A stretch of 64,000 nt of DNA from an uncultured Dysosmobacter sp. (GCA_934565855.1 CAKTIO010000001.1:433137-497136); one strand, 5' to 3'; counted from the first letter of the stretch, positions 1 to 7,985 are shown. Notes: a model not told the origin generated them from the sequence alone. Numbers and translations are program-made.

Positions 1-1
1 T

Positions 2-469
2 GTTACAGCACCACCTTCTTTTGCGTTGAAAACAAAACCGACAAAGGTTACCGTAAGAGAAATGCTTATGGGAGCTAGGAAGAGCATTCTAATCACCGGG
101 TACTCCCTCTCGAATTATTTCGCCGAGTTAGTCGATTGTGTAATTCAAAAGAGCCAAGAAGGCGTTCTCGTGAAATTTTTTGTGAATGACATTGAGAGCC
201 AGAAGGCCTTTGACCGTTTATGCTGCTATAAGGGAAACTTCCTGCGAATTTATAACTATCCAAAACAGGAAGATAAAATGTCTGCTCTTCATGCAAAGGT
301 GATTTCTGTTGACCAAGCGGATACGCTGATTACATCCGCAAACCTTTCATATCATGGACAGGAAGGAAATATCGAGTTGGGGGCACGGATTCATTCAAAA
401 GAATTGGCTAAACAAGTAGAGGATATATTTACTTTATTGGTGTTCAAGGGGATGTTTATCGAACTATAA
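2..469 (+). CDS. Phospholipase D-like protein, DrmC-like (5' truncated by window)
   Basis: The reading frame is open to the left edge of the window, so the N-terminus is probably missing; an internal TTG lies at 26. Numbering from that TTG, the protein has one HKD-type motif: H89, K91 and D96, then SANLS at 104-108 and GNIELG around 115-120. A single HKD copy near the C-terminus is how the DISARM component DrmC and related PLD-fold proteins look. In DISARM the gene follows drmA and drmB, which would lie outside the window. It directly precedes a Kiwa defence pair (gap about 20 bp), which supports a defence-island role. A stand-alone PLD-family nuclease is the main alternative. The PLD assignment is firm; the DrmC label is an inference. 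Confidence 0.6.
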   Translation, partial: VTAPPSFALKTKPTKVTVREMLMGARKSILITGYSLSNYFAELVDCVIQKSQEGVLVKFFVNDIESQKAFDRLCCYKGNFLRIYNYPKQEDKMSALHAKVISVDQADTLITSANLSYHGQEGNIELGARIHSKELAKQVEDIFTLLVFKGMFIEL

Positions 470-488
470 GCTTTATGGAGGTGTGCCA

Positions 489-1088
489 ATGAATTTAAGC
501 TTAAAACATAAGCTAATGCTGCAATCATTGAGTCCATTGGCTTTTTTGACTATTATACGCAATTTCAAATTTACCCCCGTCAGCGAACTTGCTGAAAATC
601 AGTCATATTGGGGAGAATTTGTTCGCCTTAATAATGTGCTAATTGTTGTGTTTTTGTTATGTGCTACATGGATTTTAGCAGCAATCATATCTTTTATTTC
701 TTTTACAGCCTTTAGATGGACTGATAAGAAACAAGGGTATCAGCTTTCTTCCTTCATAGAAAAAGAGGATGCAAGTTTGAATTTTTTTATGACAATGATT
801 ATACCGCTTTTGATCGATGATGTAGGAACGATTCAGGGAGCGGTAACATTCCTTATCATTGTGGTTATGATGTGTGCGCTGTTAAGCAAAACACATTTGT
901 ACTATGCAAATCCTGTATTGGCAATCTTAGGTTACCGAGTCTATGAGGTTACCTTTAAAAGTAACCCTGACTTTAATAATGAAGTTTGCTTGGCTGTAGT
1001 GAAAGGTAGGTTTCTAAAAAATCCGGGCACAGTAGAATATAAAGTGATTAATGATACAGTCCTGTACATGAAGGAGATGAACAAATGA
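489..1088 (+). CDS. kwaA: Kiwa anti-phage system membrane protein KwaA
   Basis: A protein of 199 residues with about four hydrophobic segments (near residues 12-25, 48-75, 95-110 and 118-135), so an integral membrane protein. Its length and its position directly before a 315-residue KwaB-like protein match the two-gene Kiwa system, in which KwaA is the membrane sensor. The ATG at 489 is preferred: GGAGGT at 477-482 sits 6 bases upstream, whereas the GTG at 483 would abut the SD. Its stop overlaps the kwaB start in an ATGA (1085-1088), so the two are translationally coupled. The identification rests on architecture and partner rather than on a motif that can be read by eye. Confidence 0.75.
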   Translation: MNLSLKHKLMLQSLSPLAFLTIIRNFKFTPVSELAENQSYWGEFVRLNNVLIVVFLLCATWILAAIISFISFTAFRWTDKKQGYQLSSFIEKEDASLNFFMTMIIPLLIDDVGTIQGAVTFLIIVVMMCALLSKTHLYYANPVLAILGYRVYEVTFKSNPDFNNEVCLAVVKGRFLKNPGTVEYKVINDTVLYMKEMNK

Positions 1089-2032
1089 CCAAGGAAGAAA
1101 TTCAGGCATCGATTAAGTCAATAATGTTTTCTGGTGCAGTCTGCGGGATTGAAATGTATGCCAGTCTACGCAATGAAAATGGGTATCATATCAAAAAAAT
1201 GAGGGCAACAGACAAGTTGCTTTCTAGCACAAAAGATAAGGTGACAGGTTTTATCAATTGTACCTATCTTGCAGAGGATGCAGAATTTGACACATCAGAA
1301 AATATTGCAGACAATAAGAAAGAATTTTATGAGATTAGTCTGACAGAGAGTTATAGACCATTTGCTTTCCTTGATGGTGCTGAAAAGTGTACAGAGTATT
1401 ACTCGGAAAGTGATAAAAATAAACTGTCTGGATTTCTTTTTAGAATTAATTTGAATGACCAGTACTTTTGGGTTTATCAACATATATACTCTGTATCAAG
1501 AATTGATCGAAGTAAGAACATAATAGCCCGACTTACTGGAGATACGTACGATGAAGTTGATAGCGATATTGTGCAGATAGATTCACGAGCAGATATAATT
1601 ATCTTTTCTTCAAGTGTTGTTACAGCGAAAATGGATCTTATGCAGAGATTTTTTGGGTTTGAGCAATACATACGAGCGGGAGCACAGAAGACGATTGAGA
1701 TTATTCGCGATCTGGATATTGTAGATAGCCTTGAAAAGTTTGTTGCGTTTGAAAATAAAAGCAAGTTGACGAATGCAAAGAAGTTATTAAAGGCAAAGAA
1801 TTCGCCTGTTTTGCAGATGAAAAAGAACGATTTGTTAGAGAATCTGAAAAAGCATTCTCGCTACAAAACTATGTTCAAGTTTGAAGAAGATCATATTGTG
1901 ATTTCTTCACAAAAAGAAGCAGCGGCATTTATTAAAATGTTGAATGATGATATTGTTCGGTCTGAACTCACAGGAAAAGAATATGACAGCTCCAGCAAAA
2001 TGCTTTTGGGTCCAGTGGGAGCAAGTCAATGA
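1085..2032 (+). CDS. kwaB: Kiwa anti-phage system protein KwaB (DUF4868)
   Basis: A soluble protein of 315 residues resembling the DUF4868/KwaB family, the cytoplasmic partner of KwaA. The length equals the usual KwaB length. Family-like features are the N-terminal segment with a conserved FRINLNDQYFWVYQ-type strand around residues 120-135, and a C-terminal half rich in Lys and acidic residues with HSRYKTMFKFEEDHI around 259-273. From published work on Kiwa, KwaA is thought to sense membrane perturbation at phage entry, while KwaB binds DNA and blocks phage replication or late transcription. It overlaps kwaA by 4 bases and has no promoter of its own. Confidence 0.78.
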   Translation: MTKEEIQASIKSIMFSGAVCGIEMYASLRNENGYHIKKMRATDKLLSSTKDKVTGFINCTYLAEDAEFDTSENIADNKKEFYEISLTESYRPFAFLDGAEKCTEYYSESDKNKLSGFLFRINLNDQYFWVYQHIYSVSRIDRSKNIIARLTGDTYDEVDSDIVQIDSRADIIIFSSSVVTAKMDLMQRFFGFEQYIRAGAQKTIEIIRDLDIVDSLEKFVAFENKSKLTNAKKLLKAKNSPVLQMKKNDLLENLKKHSRYKTMFKFEEDHIVISSQKEAAAFIKMLNDDIVRSELTGKEYDSSSKMLLGPVGASQ

Positions 2033-2056
2033 CTGACCAATGATAGGAAAATATAG

Positions 2057-2395
2057 ATGAGTGATAGAAGAAAAAAGGCTTCTATGTCACAGGTGCTGGC
2101 AGATATAAAACCTTACATAACGAAAAAGTTTATGGCGGCTCCCTGTGTTAAGGAGCAAGACATTCAGGTTATTTGTCAAATTCTCCTGCCCAGATACAAG
2201 AATGTGCAGCTCATGCAGGGTCTGACCAACAACAAGCCGGATTTCAGAATTCAGGTAAAAGGTTTGTTCGGGACAGAAGAGAAACGGTTTGAAGTGATTG
2301 GCAGTGATAAGAAAAGACCGGCAATCAAGAAGAAATCTGACCTGGGCTGGATTGATCGGTTGGAAGAAATAGATGCTGCATTAGATGATTTTTGA
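2057..2395 (+). CDS. Hypothetical protein, 112 aa, basic
   Basis: A small Lys-rich soluble protein that I do not recognise. It has no membrane segment. The N-terminus is basic (SDRRKKAS), and the middle, with FRIQVKGLFGTEEKRFEVIG, looks like a beta-rich segment. A short acidic tail ends in LEEIDAALDDF. It starts 24 bp after kwaB in the same orientation with only a weak purine-rich RBS, so it may ride on the Kiwa transcript. Whether it is linked to Kiwa or opens a separate cargo cluster (2057-4092) cannot be told from sequence. Confidence 0.6.
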   Translation: MSDRRKKASMSQVLADIKPYITKKFMAAPCVKEQDIQVICQILLPRYKNVQLMQGLTNNKPDFRIQVKGLFGTEEKRFEVIGSDKKRPAIKKKSDLGWIDRLEEIDAALDDF

Positions 2396-2426
2396 TGGCG
2401 ATGCAGTGTGGAGGAGGTGCGGCTAA

Positions 2427-3245
2427 GTGACCTGGGCTGAATATTATGAGCGATATGACGGATGGCAGGAAAATACTCAGTATAGCCGTCTGGCCTCTAT
2501 CGAGGACTTCGGACCGGATGGAAGTCCATCTGAGGAAATATGTGACTGCATTCAGTATGTGGATACGCGCACAGCGACCAGCATTCTTCGCAGAGCATTA
2601 GCAGCGGGAGTCCGGTTTCGAGCCGCGGAAGTTGCGGAGATTGCAGATAGCGGGCAAATCGAAGATGAAGAAGTACTGGAAAAACTGATTCAGACAACAG
2701 TGGATGCTTATACGGGGGAACAGCTGGATACGCTGCTGAGCTGTCTTCCTGATCCGGAACCGGTGTTTGAGCTGATTGATAAGATTACTTCGAAACCAAC
2801 GCACTTTACAGAGGAGGATGTTCTGACACTGCTTCCTAATCTGCCAGATGAGGAATCTATCTATCAGCTGGTTAACTCGACAGATGCGATTTTCACAGAA
2901 AATGGGCTGAATGAGTTATGTGATTATGGTGTGGACGAGTCGCTGATCAGGAAGATTTCAAAGCGCAGTGGCATTCCATATGCTGATCCGGATGAGCCTG
3001 ACGAGGAAATTCCGCTTAAAGAGGCACAACCGAAGAAGCCGGGACTGTTCAGCAGTATACTGATGGGAATGGCTCTGGCTGGCAGCCATAAGCCTAAAAG
3101 TACAGGCAGATGCACGGGAGATTGTGCTCATTGTCCTCCCCACTATGGTTATCGCTATGGGCGATGGTATTATGGACATGGGCATACACATGGCTGCGAG
3201 TTCTGTGGAAATGGAGGATGCAGTGGGAAGTGCAACATAGATTGA
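2427..3245 (+). CDS. Hypothetical protein with Cys/His-rich C-terminus
   Basis: A 272-residue acidic protein with a GTG start at 2427, placed 7 bases after a strong GGAGGAGGTG. Residues 1-200 are helical and acidic, with repeated DEE/LLP patterns that may form helical repeats. A hydrophobic stretch follows at about 207-218 (LFSSILMGMALAG). The last 45 residues are rich in Cys, His, Gly and Tyr (CTGDCAHC, then YGHGHTHGCEFCGNGGC), consistent with metal binding, probably zinc. I do not recognise a family. It lies between a small basic protein and a YjbR-like protein, all in the same direction. Confidence 0.6.
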   Translation: MTWAEYYERYDGWQENTQYSRLASIEDFGPDGSPSEEICDCIQYVDTRTATSILRRALAAGVRFRAAEVAEIADSGQIEDEEVLEKLIQTTVDAYTGEQLDTLLSCLPDPEPVFELIDKITSKPTHFTEEDVLTLLPNLPDEESIYQLVNSTDAIFTENGLNELCDYGVDESLIRKISKRSGIPYADPDEPDEEIPLKEAQPKKPGLFSSILMGMALAGSHKPKSTGRCTGDCAHCPPHYGYRYGRWYYGHGHTHGCEFCGNGGCSGKCNID

Positions 3246-3263
3246 CTTCACTTGCAATGTGGT

Positions 3264-3692
3264 ATGACACGACAGGAATTATTTACATGGATACGCCAGC
3301 AGTACGGCACAGAGCCGGAATATCCCTGGCATGACTGGAATGCAGTGCTGCGGCACAACGACAATAATAAATGGTATGGTGTAGTTCTGGAAGTATCTGC
3401 CGATAAGTTGGGATTGCCGGAGGCAGGCATCATAGATGTTCTCAATGTGAAAAGTGATCCGCTGCTGATCGGTTCTCTTCGCGGGCAGGACGGCTATTTT
3501 CCGGCCTATCACATGAATAAGGAAAAATGGCTCAGTATTCAGCTTGGCAAACCGGAATTGGATGATGCCATCAAAGACCTGCTTTCTTTGAGCCATGAGC
3601 TGACAGCACCGAAAAAGCGTAAACCAAAATCATCAGCAAAAAATCCGGGAGATTCCGTAAATGGCAAAGAAAAAGAAACTGACGAAGGCTGA
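3264..3692 (+). CDS. MmcQ/YjbR family protein
   Basis: About 142 residues resembling the YjbR/MmcQ fold (CyaY-like, often annotated as DNA-binding, function unclear). The N-terminal TRQELFTWIRQQYGTEPEYPW closely matches the family's opening, and the YFPAYHMNKEKWLSIQL strand-helix core is also typical. The ATG at 3264 fits the family start better than the TTG at 3252. A Lys/Ser-rich tail (KKRKPKSSAKNPG) extends beyond the usual length of about 110-120 residues. It overlaps the following gene by about 32 bases, so the two are probably coupled. Confidence 0.7.
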   Translation: MTRQELFTWIRQQYGTEPEYPWHDWNAVLRHNDNNKWYGVVLEVSADKLGLPEAGIIDVLNVKSDPLLIGSLRGQDGYFPAYHMNKEKWLSIQLGKPELDDAIKDLLSLSHELTAPKKRKPKSSAKNPGDSVNGKEKETDEG

Positions 3693-4092
3693 GCGAAAGG
3701 AAGCACGCCTCCGCAAAGGCAAGCAGTGGTTGCTCACCTATACCGGCTCGCCGAAAAAGATGAACAAGCATTACCGGGAGCGCTTTCATGTGGATGCTGT
3801 GACAGCTGCTAAAGATTTGCAGGAGCTGGGGGTCAATTATACACAGGAGCAGCTCGACCAGATTAAACAGGCTGAAGAACAGCGGCTCCGGAAGCGGAAA
3901 ATGGAGCGGGAAGCGAAAGAGAGGGAACGGCTGGCAGAATTGTATGAGGACTGCGATGATCGTTTTGCCTTTATCGCTGGATATACAGATGGCGGTGCAC
4001 CGTATGGTGTGATGTGGGAAGAAGTCGGCATTGATCCGGGACTGCCGTTCGAGGAAAAAGTGAAGCTCTATCACATGCAGATGTTAGGCTGA
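3661..4092 (+). CDS. Hypothetical highly charged protein, 143 aa
   Basis: A strongly charged protein with a basic N-terminus (AKKKKLTKAERKEARLRKGK). A probable coiled coil covers about residues 60-97 (EQLDQIKQAEEQRLRKRKME), and a C-terminal part contains FAFIAGYTDGGAPYGVMWEE. There is no signal peptide and I do not recognise a family. The start overlaps the end of the YjbR-like gene; GGGAG lies 8 bases upstream. It is the last plus-strand gene of the cargo cluster and faces the ImmA/XRE genes convergently. Confidence 0.6.
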   Translation: MAKKKKLTKAERKEARLRKGKQWLLTYTGSPKKMNKHYRERFHVDAVTAAKDLQELGVNYTQEQLDQIKQAEEQRLRKRKMEREAKERERLAELYEDCDDRFAFIAGYTDGGAPYGVMWEEVGIDPGLPFEEKVKLYHMQMLG

Positions 4093-4094
4093 TA

Positions 4095-4119
4095 ATTGTG
4101 CAAGCACCGCTTGCACAAT
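4095..4119. repeat. Perfect 11-bp inverted repeat
   Basis: ATTGTGCAAGC, three bases, then its exact reverse complement GCTTGCACAAT. It sits 2 bp after the stop of the preceding gene. No T-run follows on the plus strand, so it is a poor intrinsic terminator there; it may protect mRNA ends or bind a protein. Confidence 0.6.
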
Positions 4120-4125
4120 TCGCAA

Positions 4126-4152
4126 CAAAAAAAGGAGCCGGTCAAGGCTCCT
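4126..4152 (-). terminator. Intrinsic terminator of the ImmA/XRE operon
   Basis: On the minus strand AGGAGCC pairs with GGCTCCT across a 6-base loop and is followed by a run of seven T (plus strand A-run 4127-4133). It lies 10 bp downstream of the ImmA stop codon. Confidence 0.85.
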
Positions 4153-4162
4153 CGAAGACACG

Positions 4163-4672
4163 TTATTTCAAAAAGTTGCTCTTATGTTCCAGTGCGTGCA
4201 GATTATAGCCAAGTGTAGCCAAGTGTGCTACCTTCAGCGCAACCAGATTGATGTCAGTGGACATCGCACTGGCGATCTGCTCGGCTGTGTATCCATACTC
4301 ATAGATGTAGCGAAGGACTTCATCGCTGTCCATCAGGATCTCCGCTGCTACGATATTGGCTTCATATTCCGGTTTGGATTTCATGTCGTAGAGCATGAAC
4401 TCATGAATCGGGGTGGTTTTCGCCATATTCCGGTGAAGCTGGTCATGCCCTAATTCATGTGCGCACACGATGCGCAGCATATTTTCATCCAGACTGTTAT
4501 TCAGGAAAATAAAGCGATTTCGCTTAATCACCCGGTACATTCCCTTCAGGGAACCAAAATTTTCGCAAAGCATGACATGGATACCAAGCTGCCTAGCAAT
4601 TTCAAAAGGGTCTCTGGAACCGCAGCGTTTTACCAGTTTCTCACCGACCCGTGAAAGTTGTTCCGCATTCAT
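4163..4672 (-). CDS. ImmA/IrrE family zinc metallopeptidase
   Basis: A protein of 169 residues with the catalytic zinc motif HELGH (in VCAHELGHDQLH, around residue 73-77) and the compact fold of ImmA/IrrE proteases, which cleave or inactivate a cognate XRE-type repressor after a stress signal. GGAGGT lies 6 bases before the ATG at 4672, so that start is favoured over the ATG at 4675. It is downstream of and co-oriented with an XRE repressor gene (gap about 48 bp), the classic ImmR-ImmA arrangement of integrative elements. The target is inferred to be that repressor. Confidence 0.88.
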   Translation of the reverse strand: MNAEQLSRVGEKLVKRCGSRDPFEIARQLGIHVMLCENFGSLKGMYRVIKRNRFIFLNNSLDENMLRIVCAHELGHDQLHRNMAKTTPIHEFMLYDMKSKPEYEANIVAAEILMDSDEVLRYIYEYGYTAEQIASAMSTDINLVALKVAHLATLGYNLHALEHKSNFLK

Positions 4673-4720
4673 CATACCACCTCCAGTTTACAGTATAGCG
4701 AAAAGTGTGTACGATAAATA

Positions 4721-5137
4721 TCACTGATCGGATTTTTTACGCCTCGTTTTCGGGGCGTATTTTTTATTGTTCTCTTTGGCAATCCAGTAGGCATCGGTCA
4801 GAGCTTTATAAGCTCCTTCGATGGCATCTTCGCTTAATTCGCCGCCAGCGAACATACCGGTCACTTCGCTGACCAGTTCTTCAATATCTTTCGCTGCTTT
4901 TGCACCGCCTTTTTCATGAGCTTCTACGACATAGGTGCCGCTGCTTCCCAGTAGGTACTCAGTAGTAGTATTCAGTGCATCCGCAATCTTCTGGATCGTG
5001 ACCATATTGGATGGTTTGCGGCTGCCAAGCTCATAATTCTGAATTGTGCGGGCGGTTACACCGGCCTTCTCTGCAAGTTCTACCTGAGTTAAATTGGCTT
5101 CTGTTCTTTTTTCTTTCAACCTTTCTTTGAAGACCAT
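4721..5137 (-). CDS. XRE-family HTH repressor (ImmR-like)
   Basis: 138 residues. The N-terminal helix-turn-helix (about 1-62) shows LKEKRTEANLTQVELAEKAG and a recognition helix at VTARTIQNYELGSRKPS. The C-terminal half is helical and ends in a basic KTRRKKSDQ tail. It is the first gene of a minus-strand operon with the ImmA protease and diverges from a Y-family polymerase operon. The intergenic region holds six copies of CACGAA/TTCGTG, likely its operators. By analogy with ImmR and related repressors, it should repress the polymerase operon until ImmA inactivates it. Confidence 0.88.
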   Translation of the reverse strand: MVFKERLKEKRTEANLTQVELAEKAGVTARTIQNYELGSRKPSNMVTIQKIADALNTTTEYLLGSSGTYVVEAHEKGGAKAAKDIEELVSEVTGMFAGGELSEDAIEGAYKALTDAYWIAKENNKKYAPKTRRKKSDQ

Positions 5138-5168
5138 AGGAATACCTCTTTCTTATTTTGATTACAAA

Positions 5169-5321
5169 CACGAACACTTTTTCACAAAAACCTATTGACA
5201 CGAAAAACTGTGCTTGCTATAATGACGATGAAAACACGAAATACAATTCGTGTAATTATAGTATCACAAGAAATGTTGTGTGTCAATGCGTTCGTGAAAA
5301 GTTGTTCGTGCTTTTACGAAC
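5169..5321. promoter_or_regulatory. Operator cluster of CACGAA/TTCGTG half-sites
   Basis: Six half-sites are seen, CACGAA at 5169, 5199 and 5235 and TTCGTG at 5247, 5291 and 5305. They form two palindromes: ACACGAA-N6-TTCGTGT (5234-5253) and GTTCGT-N6-ACGAAC (5304-5321). One half-site overlaps the -35 box at 5195. The cluster lies between the divergent XRE gene and the polymerase operon, so it is the natural binding region for the XRE repressor. Confidence 0.7.
5195..5223 (+). promoter_or_regulatory. Consensus sigma-A promoter for the polymerase operon
   Basis: TTGACA at 5195-5200 and TATAAT at 5218-5223 with a 17-bp spacer, a perfect consensus. A putative repressor half-site overlaps the -35, which would explain how so strong a promoter is kept silent. 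Confidence 0.85.
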
Positions 5322-5339
5322 GGAGAGGAGGAATACAGG

Positions 5340-6575
5340 ATGCAAAGAGTAATTCTTCACTGTGATATGAACAATTTCTATGCCTCTGTCGAGTGTATGC
5401 TGAATCCGGAACTGAAGAACAAGCCGGTGGCAGTGTGCGGTTCAGTGGAAGAGCGGCATGGTATCGTACTTGCGAAGAACTATGCAGCAAAAGAGTTTGG
5501 CGTTTCCACGGGAGAGGCAATCTGGCAGGCAAAGCAGAAGTGCCAGGATCTTGTGATCGTGGAGCCACACTATGAGCAATATATGAAGTTTTCAAAGCTG
5601 GCTCGTGAGATATACGGTCGCTATACTGACCAGATCGAGCCGTATGGGATGGACGAATGCTGGCTGGATGTGACCGGAAGCGGCTGCATGGGAACCGGAT
5701 TTGAAATCGCAGATGAGATTCGCAGAACCGTTAAGTTTGAATTGGGACTTACGATTTCCGCAGGAGTGAGCTTCAACAAGATTTTTGCTAAGCTTGGGTC
5801 GGATATGAAAAAGCCGGATGCGATTACCTGCATCGAAGCAGATTCGTTCCGTGAGAAGATTTGGTGTCTTCCTGCCTCTGACTTGCTTGGAGTCGGCAGA
5901 GCGACCGAAAAGATTTTGTCCGGTTATGGAATTCATACGATTGGAGAACTTGCTGTAACATCGGATGATTTCTTGAAGTGCCGCCTTGGAAAGAATGGAC
6001 TGGCGATTAAGAAATATGCCAATGGACTGGATGATTCGCCGGTTATGCGTTCCGATTATGTCTCCCCGGTAAAAAGCATCGGACACGGGATAACGACCAT
6101 GCAGGATTTGGAGAATAACGCCGAAGTCTGGTGTGTCATGCTGGAGCTGGTGCAGGAAATCGGAACCAAGCTGCGAACGCATAAAAAGAAAGCAGGCGGA
6201 ATTGCGATTTCCATCCGCAACAACGAGCTTTTTACGAAAGAGTGGCAGTGCCGGATTAGTATTCCGACACAAAGCCCCACCTATCTGGCGAAAACCGCAT
6301 TTGCTCTGTTTGCGAAGAATTATCAGTGGGAGCATCCGATTCGTTCAGTGACGGTTCGGGCAATCAACCTGTTTGAAGAGGATTGTCAGATACAATACGA
6401 CCTATTCACCGATATGAAATCATTGGATCGCCAGGAACGGTTGGACGCAGCGATTGAGCAGATTCGATTCCGATTCGGGAAAGATGCGATTAAAAATGGG
6501 GTACTTTTTCAGAAAAGCAAGATGCCGACAGAGCGAAAAGTGGATTTGGTTATGCCGACAGGAATGATTGGTTAA
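5340..6575 (+). CDS. dinB: Y-family DNA polymerase (DinB/UmuC-like)
   Basis: A 411-residue translesion polymerase. The N-terminal catalytic motif HCDMNNFYASVE (about 7-18) carries the first metal-binding Asp, and YGMDECWLD (about 101-109) carries the Asp-Glu pair. Palm, fingers, thumb and a C-terminal little-finger region are present at normal length. A strong GAGAGGAGGAA precedes the ATG. It opens an operon with a small unknown protein, an ImmA-like protease and a zinc-ribbon protein, driven by a consensus promoter within the putative XRE operator cluster. An accessory, stress-induced mutagenic polymerase carried by the element is the simplest reading. Confidence 0.9.
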   Translation: MQRVILHCDMNNFYASVECMLNPELKNKPVAVCGSVEERHGIVLAKNYAAKEFGVSTGEAIWQAKQKCQDLVIVEPHYEQYMKFSKLAREIYGRYTDQIEPYGMDECWLDVTGSGCMGTGFEIADEIRRTVKFELGLTISAGVSFNKIFAKLGSDMKKPDAITCIEADSFREKIWCLPASDLLGVGRATEKILSGYGIHTIGELAVTSDDFLKCRLGKNGLAIKKYANGLDDSPVMRSDYVSPVKSIGHGITTMQDLENNAEVWCVMLELVQEIGTKLRTHKKKAGGIAISIRNNELFTKEWQCRISIPTQSPTYLAKTAFALFAKNYQWEHPIRSVTVRAINLFEEDCQIQYDLFTDMKSLDRQERLDAAIEQIRFRFGKDAIKNGVLFQKSKMPTERKVDLVMPTGMIG

Positions 6576-6656
6576 TACAGCACCGGTAGAATTTGGTGAG
6601 TTCTTTGCTAAAAGGAGTCAACACATTCGCCGGTTTACAGAGGAGGAGCGTAGAAT

Positions 6657-6917
6657 ATGTCGGAACAGAAATGTAGAAAAGTATATGTACCTGTGAATTT
6701 GGATGTGGATGCAGAGGGGAATATCCGCCCGCGCCTGATTCGATGGATTGACGGACGGGTGTATGAGATCGACCGATTGAAACATAAGTGTCGGGCTGCT
6801 TCCACGAAGGTGGGCGGCTGCGGAATCCGTTATACGGTCATGATCGGTGGGCATGAGAGTTTCCTGTACAACGAAGATGAAAAATGGTTCGTTGAAGCAA
6901 AGGAGCAGTGCCTATGA
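6657..6917 (+). CDS. Small hypothetical protein of the polymerase operon
   Basis: 86 residues, beta-rich, with a central PRLIRWIDGRVYEIDRLKH segment and an FLYNEDEKWFVE strand near the end. The layout (strand, 'xxFIWxGRxYxV' loop, strand) resembles small DUF6504-type proteins that travel with Y-family polymerases, but this is only a resemblance. A good RBS (GAGGAGG) precedes it. Its TGA overlaps the next start (ATGA at 6914-6917), so it is co-translated with the ImmA-like gene. Confidence 0.65.
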   Translation: MSEQKCRKVYVPVNLDVDAEGNIRPRLIRWIDGRVYEIDRLKHKCRAASTKVGGCGIRYTVMIGGHESFLYNEDEKWFVEAKEQCL

Positions 6918-7645
6918 TCCTTTCGCAGAAAAACATAGAAGAAATTGCTGTTGCTGTGATAAGAGATTTTCAGAAGTCCTTTTTCGGCAGCGAAGCAGAT
7001 GATCCGGCAAGATTCGCGCTTCCGACACCCATTGACCAGTTTGCATCCGATTATCTGAACCTGAAGGTGTCATTTCAAAAGCTGTCCTCGGACGGAAGCA
7101 TCTATGGTCTGACCGCGTATGTGGATACAGAATATCAGATAGAGGTTGATGGAAGTCAGAGGAGCATCTTCCTGAAAACCAATGATGTGGTTCTGGACAA
7201 GAGCTTCATTGAACCGGAGAATATTCGGAAACTCTGCGGAAAACGCAGGTTTACGTTGGCACATGAGTGCGCTCATCAGATATTGTTTCAGCTGGATGCT
7301 GATGACCGAAAGATAGCCTGCCATAAGAGACCGGAAGTGAGGGAAAAAGGTTCCCGCGTCCTGAGAACGCAGGAGGACTGGAACGAGTGGCAGGCCAATA
7401 CGCTGGGAGCTGCCATCCTGATGCCCCAGTCAGAAGTAGATCGGGCGATGTGGTTCATCAACAGCAGAAAACCTCTGACCTGTTATGGATGGCGTTTTTA
7501 CGACAGTGACCAGGTGAAGATAGATACTTTTTGTGGTGTCTTTGGCGTTTCAAGATCGGCAGCTGCTATCCGCTTGGAACAACTGGGCTATCTGAACCGG
7601 AAAAAGGATTATGAATATCGTGATCCATTGGAGGTGTGGCCATGA
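6914..7645 (+). CDS. ImmA/IrrE-type metallopeptidase, polymerase-operon copy
   Basis: 243 residues with the zinc motif HECAH (in FTLAHECAHQILF, about residue 113-117) and a downstream Glu-rich helix (EDWNEWQANTLGAAILMP), as in ImmA/IrrE proteases where NxxA follows the motif. The C-terminal part (about 180-225) looks like a winged or HTH segment (FGVSRSAAAIRLEQLGYL). The ATG at 6914 is preferred (AAGGAG 9 bases upstream) over the GTG at 6908. It overlaps both neighbours by ATGA. Together with the minus-strand ImmA it gives this locus two proteases of the same fold, possibly with different targets. Confidence 0.82.
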   Translation: MILSQKNIEEIAVAVIRDFQKSFFGSEADDPARFALPTPIDQFASDYLNLKVSFQKLSSDGSIYGLTAYVDTEYQIEVDGSQRSIFLKTNDVVLDKSFIEPENIRKLCGKRRFTLAHECAHQILFQLDADDRKIACHKRPEVREKGSRVLRTQEDWNEWQANTLGAAILMPQSEVDRAMWFINSRKPLTCYGWRFYDSDQVKIDTFCGVFGVSRSAAAIRLEQLGYLNRKKDYEYRDPLEVWP

Positions 7646-7902
7646 GCAGGAATATCAGAGTATCGGAACCATCTGCGGAAATGCAGATTAAAATCATCCG
7701 GGCAAAGGATGCGATTGCTTCGCAAAAGCCCAGGACTGTCAGGTGCCCTTATTGCCGACACAATTCAATCATCGTCTTTGAGGATACCAGAGGACATGTG
7801 CAGACCAAATGCAAGGCCTGCGGACGAGAGACCGTCTTCAATGTTTTGGAGATGAGAAGATTACGGAGATTGCAGCTCTACTATTCGTCTTTGAATGGTT
7901 GA
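7642..7902 (+). CDS. Zinc-ribbon protein, 86 aa
   Basis: Contains two CxxC pairs, CPYC (about residue 32-35) and CKAC (about 54-57), with the spacing of a zinc ribbon, plus a basic C-terminal helix (LEMRRLRRLQLYY). It starts in an ATGA overlap with the preceding protease gene. It is the last gene of the polymerase operon. A nucleic-acid- or protein-binding accessory is likely, but no specific family is recognised. Confidence 0.65.
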   Translation: MSRNIRVSEPSAEMQIKIIRAKDAIASQKPRTVRCPYCRHNSIIVFEDTRGHVQTKCKACGRETVFNVLEMRRLRRLQLYYSSLNG

Positions 7903-7985
7903 GATGACAATAAATAACCCTAATAACACAATTTTATAAGTCATAGCTGTGCTGTGGAGCCGCTGACAGGCGAAGTCTTCCGAAT

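Noticed and set aside
4095-4119. Terminator for the plus-strand cargo cluster
   Set aside because: The stem is perfect but no T-run follows on the plus strand; it is listed only as an inverted repeat.
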